From contig NZ_CP116615.1 in assembly GCF_024832785.1 (NCBI RefSeq), positions 1,612,001 to 1,676,000 on the forward strand: a DNA stretch of 64,000 nt, given 5' to 3'. A program made the translations under genes and the position numbers. Positions 1 through 10,500 of the stretch are shown piece by piece; position 1 is the stretch's first letter; each line of letters opens with the position of its first letter. Source of the DNA: Fontisphaera persica (lineage in GTDB: Bacteria; Verrucomicrobiota; Verrucomicrobiia; Limisphaerales; Fontisphaeraceae). The notes under the pieces were generated by a model. That model saw nothing but the letters and a program-made list of their open reading frames with translations. It was not told the origin of the DNA and did not search any database.

Positions 1-1
1 C

Positions 2-169
2 ACCACGCCCGACGGCAAACTCATCGAGTTGATTGAAATTCCCGATCATCCCTTCTTCATCGCCAGCCAGTTCCATCCAGAATTCCAAAGCAAACCGCAC
101 CGCCCACACCCGCTCTTTCGCGGATTCATCGCCGCGGCCCACCTGGCGATGCACCAAAAACCTTTATAA
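2..169 (+). CDS. pyrG: CTP synthase, C-terminal fragment
   Basis: This is the last 55 codons of a gene that enters from the left edge. The translation contains the stretch [15 protein letters not shown], followed by [10 protein letters not shown]. This is the end of the class I glutamine amidotransferase domain of CTP synthase, and the catalytic His-Pro-Glu triad residues lie in QFHPEF. CTP synthase aminates UTP to CTP using glutamine in the cytoplasm. The stop TAA is at 167-169, 13 bases before the probable folC start, which suggests co-transcription. The family assignment is firm although only the C-terminus is visible. Confidence 0.9.
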   Translation, partial: TTPDGKLIELIEIPDHPFFIASQFHPEFQSKPHRPHPLFRGFIAAAHLAMHQKPL

Positions 170-182
170 CTCTTCGGGCGCC

Positions 183-1493
183 TTGACCTATTTGCAAGCC
201 ATCGCCTGGCTGGAAAGTCTCCAGATGTTTGGCGCCAAACCGGGCCTGGAGCGCATGCAAAGGCTGGTGGACGCCGCCGGACATCCGGAGCGCCATCTGC
301 GTTTCATCCATGTCGCAGGGACCAATGGCAAAGGCTCCACCTGCGCCATGCTGGAAAGCATTTACCGGCGCACGGGCTTGAAAGTTGGGCTGTTTACCTC
401 CCCGCACCTGGTGGCTTTCGCCGAGCGCATCCAAATCAACCGCCAGTTGATTGCCGCCGATGACGTGGCGCGCTTGACCGCCCAGTTGCGCCCGCTGGTG
501 GCAGACCTTAGCGCCACGGACCCCCCTACTTTTTTCGAGGTCGTTACCCTCATGGCCCTCGTGTACTTCGCCGAGCGCCGATGCGATTTGGTTATTTGGG
601 AAACCGGCCTGGGCGGACGACTGGACGCCACCAATATCGTCACCCCACTGGCCAGCGTCATTACCAACATCCACTACGACCATGAAAAATGGCTGGGCCA
701 TACCCTGCCGCAAATTGCCGCCGAGAAGGCGGGCATCATCAAACCCGGCATTCCGGTGATTGTGGCTCCCAATCCCCCGGAAGTGCTGGATGTCTTCCGA
801 CAGCGTGCGGCTGCATTAAAAGCGCCGCTAATGGTGGTGTCCCCCGGAGACCCGCATGACGTGCTGGCCCATCAAATCCAGCTCCCGCTGTTAGGCGAGC
901 ATCAGCGAGCCAACGCAGCCACCGCCATTGCCACCGTCCACACCTTGATGCCCGTCCTGCCCGTTTACCGGCAGCATCTCGTTACGGGACTTGAAACCGT
1001 ACACTGGCCGGGACGCATGCAGCGGGTGCGTCAAGGCCCCCAGGAATTCATTCTGGATGGCGCTCACAATCCCGGAGGCGTGGAGGCCCTTTGCGCCACC
1101 CTGCAGAGGCTTTATCCCAGTTTGAAACCGGCCTTTATCGTGGGTGTTTTGCGGGATAAAAACTGGCAGCAAATGCTGGCCACCCTGCGCCAGCACGCCT
1201 GCCGGATGCTGCTGGTCACTGTGGGCAGCGAGCGCGCAGCCACCGCTGAAGAATTACGCGCCGGTTGTGGGCCGGATGACCCCGCCTGCCCTGTTTCCTG
1301 CCATCCCAGTCTTGCCTTGGCCTTGCAAGCAGCCCGCGGTGAACCACAGGTGGTGATTTGCGGCTCACTGTATTTGGTGGGGGAAGCCATGGAATTGCTG
1401 CATCTGGAATCCACCCCTAAAAACGGCCAGGAGCGGTCACTCAACGAATGGGGAGGAAACCCACCGCCGCCTGCCTTTCCCACCCCAACATAA
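183..1493 (+). CDS. folC: Bifunctional folylpolyglutamate synthase / dihydrofolate synthase
   Basis: FolC adds glutamates to folates and joins dihydropteroate to glutamate, using ATP in the cytoplasm. The P-loop HVAGTNGKGST lies about 44 residues in, followed by TSPHL and a GLGGRLDATN motif near residue 145, all diagnostic of the Mur-ligase-like FolC family. The C-terminal domain has the ILDGAHNPGG motif near residue 290. The open frame extends left to base 33, but that part overlaps pyrG in another frame. I therefore place the start at TTG 183 (LTYLQAIAWLESL), which matches the usual FolC N-terminus and gives 436 residues, the normal size. No strong ribosome-binding site is visible, so the start is moderately certain. 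Confidence 0.9.
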   Translation: MTYLQAIAWLESLQMFGAKPGLERMQRLVDAAGHPERHLRFIHVAGTNGKGSTCAMLESIYRRTGLKVGLFTSPHLVAFAERIQINRQLIAADDVARLTAQLRPLVADLSATDPPTFFEVVTLMALVYFAERRCDLVIWETGLGGRLDATNIVTPLASVITNIHYDHEKWLGHTLPQIAAEKAGIIKPGIPVIVAPNPPEVLDVFRQRAAALKAPLMVVSPGDPHDVLAHQIQLPLLGEHQRANAATAIATVHTLMPVLPVYRQHLVTGLETVHWPGRMQRVRQGPQEFILDGAHNPGGVEALCATLQRLYPSLKPAFIVGVLRDKNWQQMLATLRQHACRMLLVTVGSERAATAEELRAGCGPDDPACPVSCHPSLALALQAARGEPQVVICGSLYLVGEAMELLHLESTPKNGQERSLNEWGGNPPPPAFPTPT

Positions 1494-1566
1494 ACCAATG
1501 GCAGTTTATGTTTTTTCTGAATTTTTGTTTCACAAAGGCGGCGTCCGGTGATACCCAAAGCTGCGC

Positions 1567-2610
1567 ATGACCCGCATGGAACAACTGCAAGGCCGCCTGC
1601 GCGCGGAACCCCGCCGCTGGCTGGTCACGGGGGCAGCCGGTTTTATCGGCTCGCATTTGGTCGAAACCCTTTTGAGATGGGACCAACCGGTCCGCGGGCT
1701 GGATAATTTTGCCACCGGCAAACGCGCCAACCTTAACCAGGTGCAACAGGCGGTGGCTTCAGATCAATGGGCGCGATTCGAGTTCATCGAAGGGGATATA
1801 CGTGACCCACAGGTTTGCCAGCGCGCCTGTCACGACGTGGAAATCGTGCTGCATCAGGCCGCCCTGGGTTCCGTGCCCCGCTCCCTCGCCGACCCTCTGC
1901 TGAGCCACGAGGTCAACGTCAATGGCACCCTCAATATCTTCCACGCCGCCCGTATCGCCAGGGTAGCCCGGGTCATTTATGCCAGCAGCAGCGCTGTCTA
2001 TGGCGATCACCCTGAACTCCCCAAAGTGGAAGGCAATATCGGCCAGCCACTGAGTCCCTACGCCGCCACCAAACGCATCAATGAAATATACGCAGGCATC
2101 ATGCAACGCTGCTACGGACTGCAAACCATCGGTTTGCGTTATTTTAACGTCTTTGGCCCGCGCCAGGACCCCGAAGGCCCCTATGCAGCCGTCATTCCGC
2201 GTTGGATTGCACGATTGGCCCGCGGGCAGTCCGTGGAAATCTACGGCGATGGCCTCACCAGCCGCGATTTCAGCCCGGTTGTTAACGTCGTCTGGGCCAA
2301 CCTGCTGGCCGCCACGGCGGCAACAGTCGCCGCCGCCCCTGCGGTTTACAACATCGCCGTCGGCCAGCGGACCACCTTGAATGAATTACATGACTTGCTG
2401 ATTGCCTGCCTGCGCCGCTCCCGGCCTGGCTTAACCCTGCCGCCGCCAATCTATAAGGATTTTCGCGAAGGTGATATTCGCCATTCCCTGGCTGACATTT
2501 CGGCGGCCCGCCGCGACTTGGGCTATGAACCCCTGGAAACCGTGGCCGAGGGACTGTCGCGCTCCATGGCATGGTATCTAAGTCATCTGGATTTGCCTGC
2601 TGAAATTTGA
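1567..2610 (+). CDS. NAD-dependent UDP-sugar 4-epimerase (WbpP/TviC-like)
   Basis: A short-chain-dehydrogenase-fold epimerase of 347 residues. The NAD-binding GAAGFIGS motif is at about residues 23-30, the YAASS-like strand reads VIYASSSAVYGD near 140, and the catalytic YAATK lies near 164. RYFNVFGPRQDP is typical of UDP-GlcNAc/UDP-Glc 4-epimerases of polysaccharide pathways. The usual RDFxYVxDVV segment is RDFSPVVNVV here, a small departure. It probably makes a UDP-hexose precursor for surface glycans; the exact sugar cannot be read from sequence. It sits 73 bases after folC and 13 bases before a secreted GH43 enzyme. An alternative ATG lies two codons downstream. Confidence 0.85.
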   Translation: MTRMEQLQGRLRAEPRRWLVTGAAGFIGSHLVETLLRWDQPVRGLDNFATGKRANLNQVQQAVASDQWARFEFIEGDIRDPQVCQRACHDVEIVLHQAALGSVPRSLADPLLSHEVNVNGTLNIFHAARIARVARVIYASSSAVYGDHPELPKVEGNIGQPLSPYAATKRINEIYAGIMQRCYGLQTIGLRYFNVFGPRQDPEGPYAAVIPRWIARLARGQSVEIYGDGLTSRDFSPVVNVVWANLLAATAATVAAAPAVYNIAVGQRTTLNELHDLLIACLRRSRPGLTLPPPIYKDFREGDIRHSLADISAARRDLGYEPLETVAEGLSRSMAWYLSHLDLPAEI

Positions 2611-2623
2611 AAGTCTCCTGCGT

Positions 2624-3598
2624 ATGCGAAGGACCATCCTATGGCTGTTCATCGCCCTCATGGGAGGAGTCATCGTCCGGGCCGCCGGCTTTCCCAATCC
2701 GGTACTAATTGGAGCGGATCCCCATGTGATAGTTTGGCAAAACACCTTTTGGGTCTATCCCACCTGGAGCGATGGCCGCGGAGAGCGATTTTTCGCATTT
2801 TCCTCGACCAACCTGGTGGATTGGCAATGTCATGGGCCGCTGTTGGATTTGCAGGACGTGAATTGGATCAAGGACGACGGCCAGCCGCGCCATCATGCCT
2901 GGGCGCCGTCAGTTCTGCCATCCGGGGGCAAATTTTATTTCTACTACTCCGTTGGCCCCCAAAATCCCACGCCTTCACGCATCGGCGTCGCAGTGGGCAA
3001 CTCCCCTGCCGGACCGTTCAAGGATTCCGGCAAACCTTTGCTGACAGGCGGGCAGGGATTTGAGGCCATAGACCCCATGGTTTTCACCGATCCCAAGTCA
3101 GGCAAAACTTACTTCTATGCCGGCGGCAGTGCGGGAGCCAAACTGCGTGTCTTTGAACTCAATCCAGATTTAATCAGTTTCGCCCGCGAGGTTCCCGTGG
3201 AAACTCCGCCGAATTTCACCGAAGGCGCGTTCATGCATTATTATCAGGGCCAATATTACCTCTCCTATAGTCACGGAAGCTATCGGCATGCCTCGTATTC
3301 GGTACACTACGCAACCGCCCCCACTCCTACCGGGCCATGGACCTACCGCGGGGCCATTCTTACCAGTGACGAAACCCGAAAGGGACCGGGACACCACTCT
3401 TTTATCCGCCATCCTCTGAGCGGCGAGTGGCTCATCTTTTATCATCGCTGGGAAAACCAATCTGGGGAGGGCCCTTATCGGGGTTTTCGGCAAATTTGTA
3501 TCGAACGAACGGAATATGACACACAAGGATTGCTCCGCCCCATCCGCATGACCAGCGGTCTTAACACCGCTCCCAGTCCAGCTTCGCGCCGTCCGTGA
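2624..3598 (+). CDS. Secreted glycoside hydrolase family 43 protein
   Basis: A 324-residue protein with a Sec signal peptide (about residues 1-20, MRRTILWLFIALMGG then cleavage near RAAG), so it is exported. The mature part is a single five-bladed GH43 domain. The three expected acidic residues are visible: the base Asp in IGADPHV, the pKa-modulating Asp in AIDPMVF and the catalytic Glu in FTEGAFMH. GH43 enzymes cleave arabinan or xylan side chains by inversion; substrate is not predictable here. No carbohydrate-binding module follows. It lies 13 bases after the epimerase and may be co-transcribed. Confidence 0.85.
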   Translation: MRRTILWLFIALMGGVIVRAAGFPNPVLIGADPHVIVWQNTFWVYPTWSDGRGERFFAFSSTNLVDWQCHGPLLDLQDVNWIKDDGQPRHHAWAPSVLPSGGKFYFYYSVGPQNPTPSRIGVAVGNSPAGPFKDSGKPLLTGGQGFEAIDPMVFTDPKSGKTYFYAGGSAGAKLRVFELNPDLISFAREVPVETPPNFTEGAFMHYYQGQYYLSYSHGSYRHASYSVHYATAPTPTGPWTYRGAILTSDETRKGPGHHSFIRHPLSGEWLIFYHRWENQSGEGPYRGFRQICIERTEYDTQGLLRPIRMTSGLNTAPSPASRRP

Positions 3599-3692
3599 AG
3601 ATGTCCCCCCAATCTTTTGGCGGCTAAAACATAACCGCGCAGTTGGCCTTCCCCGCGCATGGCCATCAGCCCGGTAGCCTGCTGCTTGTGCT

Positions 3693-4460
3693 CTAAGCCT
3701 GCTTTTTGCGGGCGACGACGAATGCGTTAAACATATAGAAACGCCAAGGACCAGCGTTGAGCAAGAAATCCAGCAACTTGGATACATATCGGTCCGTGCA
3801 TTCCACACGTTCAATCTCGCACCCGTTGCGCACCAGAAAAAACGCCATCTCCCGCCCATTCGTCGCCACGATGGCATCATCATCCGGCGTAAACGGCTCC
3901 TTGATAATTGGCGTCATGCGGTCGAACCTGACTGAATCCGGCTGCTCATGCATCTGACGCAACTTTTCCTGCTGGCGCCGCCAATTATTCCATTTTTGGC
4001 AAATCCCGCGCATTTTGGGGTGGTAATCCCGGAAACCCAGGGCGCGGAAAAAATTGGGACTGGAAAGCACCACCTTGCCCCCCGGCTTGACCACTCGCAC
4101 CATTTCCGCAATGAATGCTTCCGGCTCTTCCACGTGTTCCAGCACATTCAAGGCCCCCACAGAATCAAAGTAATTATCGGGATAGGGCAGTTGCCGGCCA
4201 TTGTAAAGACGGCAATTTTCGGTGACTTTGCGGGCGCGTTGCACATTAGGCTCGGAGACCTCCACCCCGTGCGCCTCAAAACCCTCACTCAACAAACGGG
4301 CCACCACTTGTCCCACACCGCAGCCGACGTCCAACACCCTTCCACCTGGCCGATCCGGGCGCAAGGTATCGGCGTACTTGGCGTAAAACGCGGCGTCCCA
4401 ACCCGCTAAAAACTCGGCGTACGCCTCGTTATGGCGATAATAGCTATCCTGATGCCCCAT
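3693..4460 (-). CDS. Class I SAM-dependent methyltransferase
   Basis: A 255-residue methyltransferase. Motif I reads VLDVGCGVGQVVARLL at about residues 42-57, the acidic end of strand 2 is HGVEVSEPN, and the post-I segment LNVLEHVEEPEAFI plus RVVKPGGKVVLSSPN marks the Methyltransf_11/23 group. Members methylate small molecules, quinones or glycan components; nothing here identifies the substrate. The C-terminal ~100 residues carry an extra region with DRMTPIIKEPF and a short hydrophobic segment. It lies downstream of the giant LTD/CotH gene on the same strand with a 62-base gap. Confidence 0.8.
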   Translation of the reverse strand: MGHQDSYYRHNEAYAEFLAGWDAAFYAKYADTLRPDRPGGRVLDVGCGVGQVVARLLSEGFEAHGVEVSEPNVQRARKVTENCRLYNGRQLPYPDNYFDSVGALNVLEHVEEPEAFIAEMVRVVKPGGKVVLSSPNFFRALGFRDYHPKMRGICQKWNNWRRQQEKLRQMHEQPDSVRFDRMTPIIKEPFTPDDDAIVATNGREMAFFLVRNGCEIERVECTDRYVSKLLDFLLNAGPWRFYMFNAFVVARKKQA

Positions 4461-4522
4461 GCGCAGAGATTAACCGCAGACCCCAGCGATACGCGATGCC
4501 AAATCGCCCCTACCCCACCGAA

Positions 4523-7500
4523 TCACGGCAACTGAGGGGTGGCAATACGGTAGAACCTTGACGGTCCGGCTTGATTGGTGATGCCCACCTGGCGATTCGT
4601 AGGCGCGGGAGCCACATCCAGGAATCGCTGCCACTGCGTTGCGCCAATATTTTCAAGGTATTGAATGGTATAGCTCTTGTTGGAAATGGCCTGAAATTGC
4701 AATCCAGCCGCCCCGCTGCCGACCGGCTGAATAGCCAGTCTCAGCACACTGTTGGGGTCCCTTGGATTGGTGCCCGCAATAAATTCCTGCAAGTTGGATA
4801 AACCATCCCTATCACTATCTTCCACGGCATCATTGGGATTGTTGCTTTGGAAACCGTTCTGGGCTTCCCATTCATCAGGAATACCGTCATTGTCCGAATC
4901 CATGCTGCCAAAGCTCAATGTCACCGTGGGAGAAAAGGCCGAGCCAACCAAATTGGTCACGCGCAGGTAGTATTGGCCTGCATGTTGCGACTGCGCATTG
5001 ACAATCTGGAGCGTCGGGCCGGTGCCACCGGGGAAGGGAGTGTTGTTAAAGAACCACTGATAAGACAAGGGCTCGGAGCCAGTGGCGGCCGCCACAAAGG
5101 TCACGGTCTGCCCGGCGGTGGCGTTGATGTTGGAAGGCGTTTGAGTGAATGTTGGCGGATTTAATACCCACACCTGCACCACGCCGCTGGTGGTCACCCC
5201 CACGACATTACTGGCCACCACGTAATAACCGCCAGACACCTCTGGTTGCGCATCCTCAAAGGACAGTTGCACGGAGTTGGCTCCCGGAATCGTCTCTCCA
5301 CTGCTCTTGTACCATTGATAGGTGAAGGGGCCTGTGCCGGTGACCGTGGGAGTAAGGGCGAAACTCGTGCCCCGCCGGATATAACGATTGGTTTGGGCAA
5401 AAACCAGACCAGGCAGTTCCGCCACCGTCAGGACAGCCGTGGCGCTGGTCGCCATGCCATAGGCATTGCTGACCACCAGTTGATAGGGCCCACTTTGCGC
5501 CAATACTAAATTGGTCAATGTAAGGATGGGCGTCGTGGCATTCGTAAGCCAGTTGGTGCCGTTGTGATACCAGTAAATACCCAGCGGCTCAGTGCCCGTT
5601 ACTGAGGCGACAAACAATGTATAGCCGTTGGTGATGACCGTCCGATTGGTGGGTGATTCCGTAACCACTGGCGCCACTCCTTCGCTCTGGACCGTCACCT
5701 GAACCGGATACAAGTTGGAGGCCGTGCCACTGCGTACCACCAAAACGTATTCGCCCGCCTGCTCCGGCTGCACGTTCTGCAAAGCCAGGCTGGCCGTGGT
5801 GGCCCCGGCAATATTCGTGCCGCTGCGCATCCACTGGAAAGTTTGAGATTGGCCGCCAAAGCGCGCCGCAAGAGTTACATTGGACCCTTGTAGCACCTGT
5901 ACGGAGCGCGGCGGCTCCACGACGGTCACAAAGGCCAGACCGCTGCTCAGGCCGTTGGTGCGCAATTCATTGGTAATGGTGGCACGATAAACCCCGCCCA
6001 GACCAATGTGCACATCCCTCAATTCCATCACCGGACTATTCCGGTCAAAGTCAAATCCTGGCACCGCTGTGTTGGGATTTTGCCACCGCACGGCGTAGGG
6101 CTGTGAGGCATTGAATTCTATGGACAATACGAGGTTGGAGCCAGCGGTGACCACCTGATTGGCGGCCGGTTGCCGCGTAATCACCGGCGACAGGAGCCAT
6201 TTCACAAACGCATCCCGGCTGCGATCCGCGCCATAGATGTTGGTCACGAGCACGGAATAATACCCCTCCTGCGCCAGCGAGAAGTTGGTAAGCACCAGGC
6301 TGTTGGTGTTCGCGCCGCTAATCGGGACACCGTTGAAGAACCACTGGTAGCTCAGCGTGCCATGACCGGTGGCCACAACATTCAATGTGGCCGTCGTGGC
6401 ATTCGTCACCCGCAAATCCGCCGGTTGCGTCCATATTTTGGCCGGAAGATTGATGGTCAACGTGGCATTGGCGCTCAATACCGAGCCGGCCGTGTTATAG
6501 ACTCGCACACTGTAATTTCCAGCCTGCGAGCCCTGCACATTGGTCAGCACCAATGTCTGGTTGGTGGCGCCCGGAATGTCTCCTCCGTCAAAACGCCACT
6601 GATACCAAAACGGTGGAGTGCCCTGCGGAGTGACGCTAAAGCTCACGGTGGTATAGCCCAACACCGTCTGGCTGCGAGGATGCTGGGCAATGCTCGGCGG
6701 GGTTTGCACATACAAGGTGGCCGGCAAACTCGCCACTGTGCCCGCCGCATTGGAGACCATCACCGAGTACAGGCCGCTGTTGGCCAACTGAGCATTGGCC
6801 ACGGTGTAGTAGGAGTTGGTGGCATTGGCAATATTGGTGCCATTGAATTGCCATTGATAATAGAAGGGCGGCAGGCCGCAAACACCCACATTAAAGGTGG
6901 CATTGGCCCCCACCGGAATGGCTTGAGTCAGCGGATGATTCACGATGGTGGCCAGCCCGGCCGGTTTGGGGACTGTCGCAGCGCCTGGCGTAGGCACGTC
7001 AGCCACCCAGTTGGCGGGTTCGTTCCCAAAAGCCCCGGCTTGCAAACGTTGCAGCGAATTGCCCGTCCCCGCAGTGCCGCACGGCCAAGGGGTGGTATTG
7101 CCGTACGCCACCTTGTCCACCAAGATTTCAGGCACTGCATAGAGCCCCGTGCCCGCCAGCAACGCTGGCACCCCCGGCTGAATGAGCTCCACCGAATCCC
7201 CATCATTGTTCAGCCGTCCCTGCCACGGCCCATAAATAGGAATGGTTTCCGGCACTTGATACCGGGCGCGGAAGGCCGCCAGGGTAGCAGGCTCAGCCAC
7301 AGGATCAAACGGCACGACAAGCAGAAAACTGCGTGGCGGCATCACTACATTCATCGGGAAAACATACGTCACCGCGTCGCGCAGGAACCACGTATTAGTG
7401 GGCACGTTGAGATCATATAAGGCCACCGGAGAGGTGGAATGGTTGTAAAGTTCAATAAACTCATCTTGGTAATTGCTAAAGACATTGGTGCCCTCAATGA

Positions 7501-10500
7501 GGTCCGGCGGGTGATACATAATCTCGCTAATGACCACCGGGCTGATAGCCGGGCCGGCGTTGTTGGTGCCCAAGGTGGGAGCCTCCTGCAGTACAAACTT
7601 GTCATCCCCTACGCTATCAACCAACCGTCCCAGCGTCACCCCTTGCGGGGCCGCACCAAAATCAAACCCATGATAATAACCAGTAAGCCGGCCTTGGGCA
7701 TCGCCGGAAAAGAGGTAAACATCGTCCCCACGAGCGCCCAAACCAAAGCCGTTGGGGGCGCCGGGCGCGTTGAAATGATCCTCAGTAAAGACCCAATAGC
7801 CGTAGGCGGGGATGATGGTGCCTGCAGGAATCCGGTATTTCTTGGGTGTGCCGAAATCATCGCTCAAATACCAATGGCTGACGTCCACGGCAAAGCTGTT
7901 GGGGTTGTACAATTCAATCGCGTCTTTTTCCCCGGGCAACGGGAAGGCCAGGACTTCGTTGATGAACACCGGCGGGATGCCTGGCGGAGCTGGGTCTTGC
8001 GCCCCCGGCGAGCCCCCTTCCACAGCGCTCAGCCGCCATGTTGCCCGGTTGGTGTAAGAGGCGAAAGCAGCATACTCATTCACCAGTACCAGCGAAAAAT
8101 CATTGCCATCGCTCATGCGGTACCATGCATTGTTGTATTCAAAGTCCGCGATAAGCTCACCCAGGCTGCCCTCCAAGGCGAGGCGCTCGCCGGCGTTGTT
8201 CAGAAAACCATAGTAGCCCCCTACCACATTGGTGACGCCGGGATACTTGGCAGCAAAAGCCACCGGGTTCTTGGCCACTACGATATAGCCATTCGGAGCC
8301 AGCACCGGCGCATTGGAGGGAAAGATATAATCAATCCCATTGGTAAACCGATAGCCAGCCAGGGCGATGGGGGTGGTGCCGATATTCTTCAATTCCAGCC
8401 ATTCAAATTGCTCGGCATCATTGGTATTGCCAGGCGGCCTTAACCCGTTGTACATGATTTCCGTGATGGCCAGTTGCGGAGTTGCCACCACATACGTTGC
8501 GGTGAGTGGGCCAGACCACTTGCTGATTAGCGGCGGATTCCCAGCGCCGGTTAAGTGTGTGTGGTTGACATTATAGGTGCGCGCTACCAGCCTGACATTG
8601 TTGGTGATGGTAATTGGCCCGGTGTAGGTCAGCGCGTACGACGCCACGTTGCCGCCAGGCGCACGCGGGTCACGTCCATCGAGGGTGTAATAAACCGTGC
8701 CCACTCCAGGTCCGGTCAACGTCACCGTGGTGCCAGGGGTCACCTGCCCGCCTGCCCGGTTGCTCGTGGGCTGTCGGACAAACTGTCCGTCAATGAAGTC
8801 AAAACGGTTGGAATACCAGAATTTCATCCAGTTCAGCTCCCCTTGCAGCGTGCCGGGCGACGGGAAAGTGTAGCTGTAACCCGAGCCACTCTGAGTGCCA
8901 GCCCGGGGGGCATATTCCGGCCATCGGGCCATGTCGCGCGGATGGGCATTGCGAATCATGTTGCCGTAGTAATCAATCAGCGCATGAATGTTGGTGAGGG
9001 AAAGCACGCTCTGGCGCCACATCTGGTAGCGGTCCACCCATAACTGCCAGAAGTCAATGTCCTGGAACAGCCGGCTGTACCACGGGTTGGCAAAGATGCT
9101 CGCACTGTTGAACATGTCTGTCCCCAGGTCGCCTGCCGTGCTGCGCCATAGCCGCGGGTTGAAATCACGGCCATCCGCCGAGCCTTGCGTGCGATCATAG
9201 TCCCACTGCGGCCCCCACTTGATTTTTCCGCTGCCGCGGACTTCCGGATCCCACCGCTCCTTGTGCAGGTAACCACTGAGACGCAGGCCATCAACGTTGA
9301 AGGTGACCACGTTCTGGATGTGATAATCCACCCAGGCCACCGAATCTATGTACGCTGCATAACCCACCACCGGGTCCCGCCAGTTGGCGCCGGTCAAAGC
9401 GGTATAAAAGCTGTTAAAATAGTTAATCAGGTAATTGCGCTGTGGCGTGTAAGCGGTGCTCACCATCTCTGCGTAATCCGGGTCCAAATAGTTCATCGTC
9501 TGGTTGCCGGCAGTGAATTGGGACTCGCCGGTATTGGCTCGGTCCACACTCACCAGGTACCCCCCCGTAATGTTCACGGTGTTGGTCTCCTCGGGCCGCA
9601 CTTTGCCAATATCGAGGCGGTTCTCGCCAATTTTGATTTTTTCCAGGACCACATAAACACCGTGGTAATCGGCCTGTTTCACCGGCCCCACGGTGCCGGC
9701 GTCATCTTGGAGGTATAATTCCACCATCCGATTGCGTGAGCTGTAGTAACCCATCTGACGATAGATGTCATGGGCCACGGGATTGTGGATTTGCACCCGG
9801 TCAAAGTTGTTGGGCGCATAAAGGACCCAGTCGCTTTCTTCGGGCAGCCCACAGAATGGAACATCCAAGTCATTGCCAAATTCATCCTGCGCCTCCACCA
9901 GCAAGTTGGCTTTGGCCTGCCCCACCGTGCTGGAACCGCGCCGGTGGAAAATGCCCTGGAAGGACAAATCAGGGGTATTCGTCAAGGATGTCACGCCATT
10001 TTTGGGCATGAAAACCTGGCAAATCACAAACCAATCGGGCTTGGAGGTGGGCGGGTCGCCCTGGCCATAGTCATGCAGAATGATCATCGGCAAATCACTC
10101 TTGTTTGTCAGCACGGTGTTATCCAGGCGAATAAAAGCCTCACTCCGGCGCGGCCCCGGCAGCAGCCCCGGCACATACGCCCGGGCGCGCACCAACAACG
10201 TATTGGTAATCAGCAAGGGGCCGGTGTAGATGGGCGAGGTCTCGGTCACTTGCGCATTGCCGGTGACATAGCGAATCACCGCATTCGAGTGGGAAGTGGA
10301 CAGCTCCAGGTAGAAATTGCTCCAGAAGGTCCCCGCCGCCCGCGAAAATTTGACCTCCGGCGCAAAACCCGCCCCGGCCGCGGTGTTGGCGTTGCCGGGC
10401 GTCGGCACGACAAAAAAGCCAAAGGTGTTGGTCGTACCCTGCACCAAACCATAGGACACCCCGGTAGTCTGTGGCGGGAAGGTGGGGGCAAATTGCATGG

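Noticed and set aside
6170-8443. Open frames of 416 and 334 codons on the plus strand inside the giant LTD/CotH gene
   Set aside because: They are antisense to recognisable Ig-like and lamin-tail domains and carry no domain of their own.
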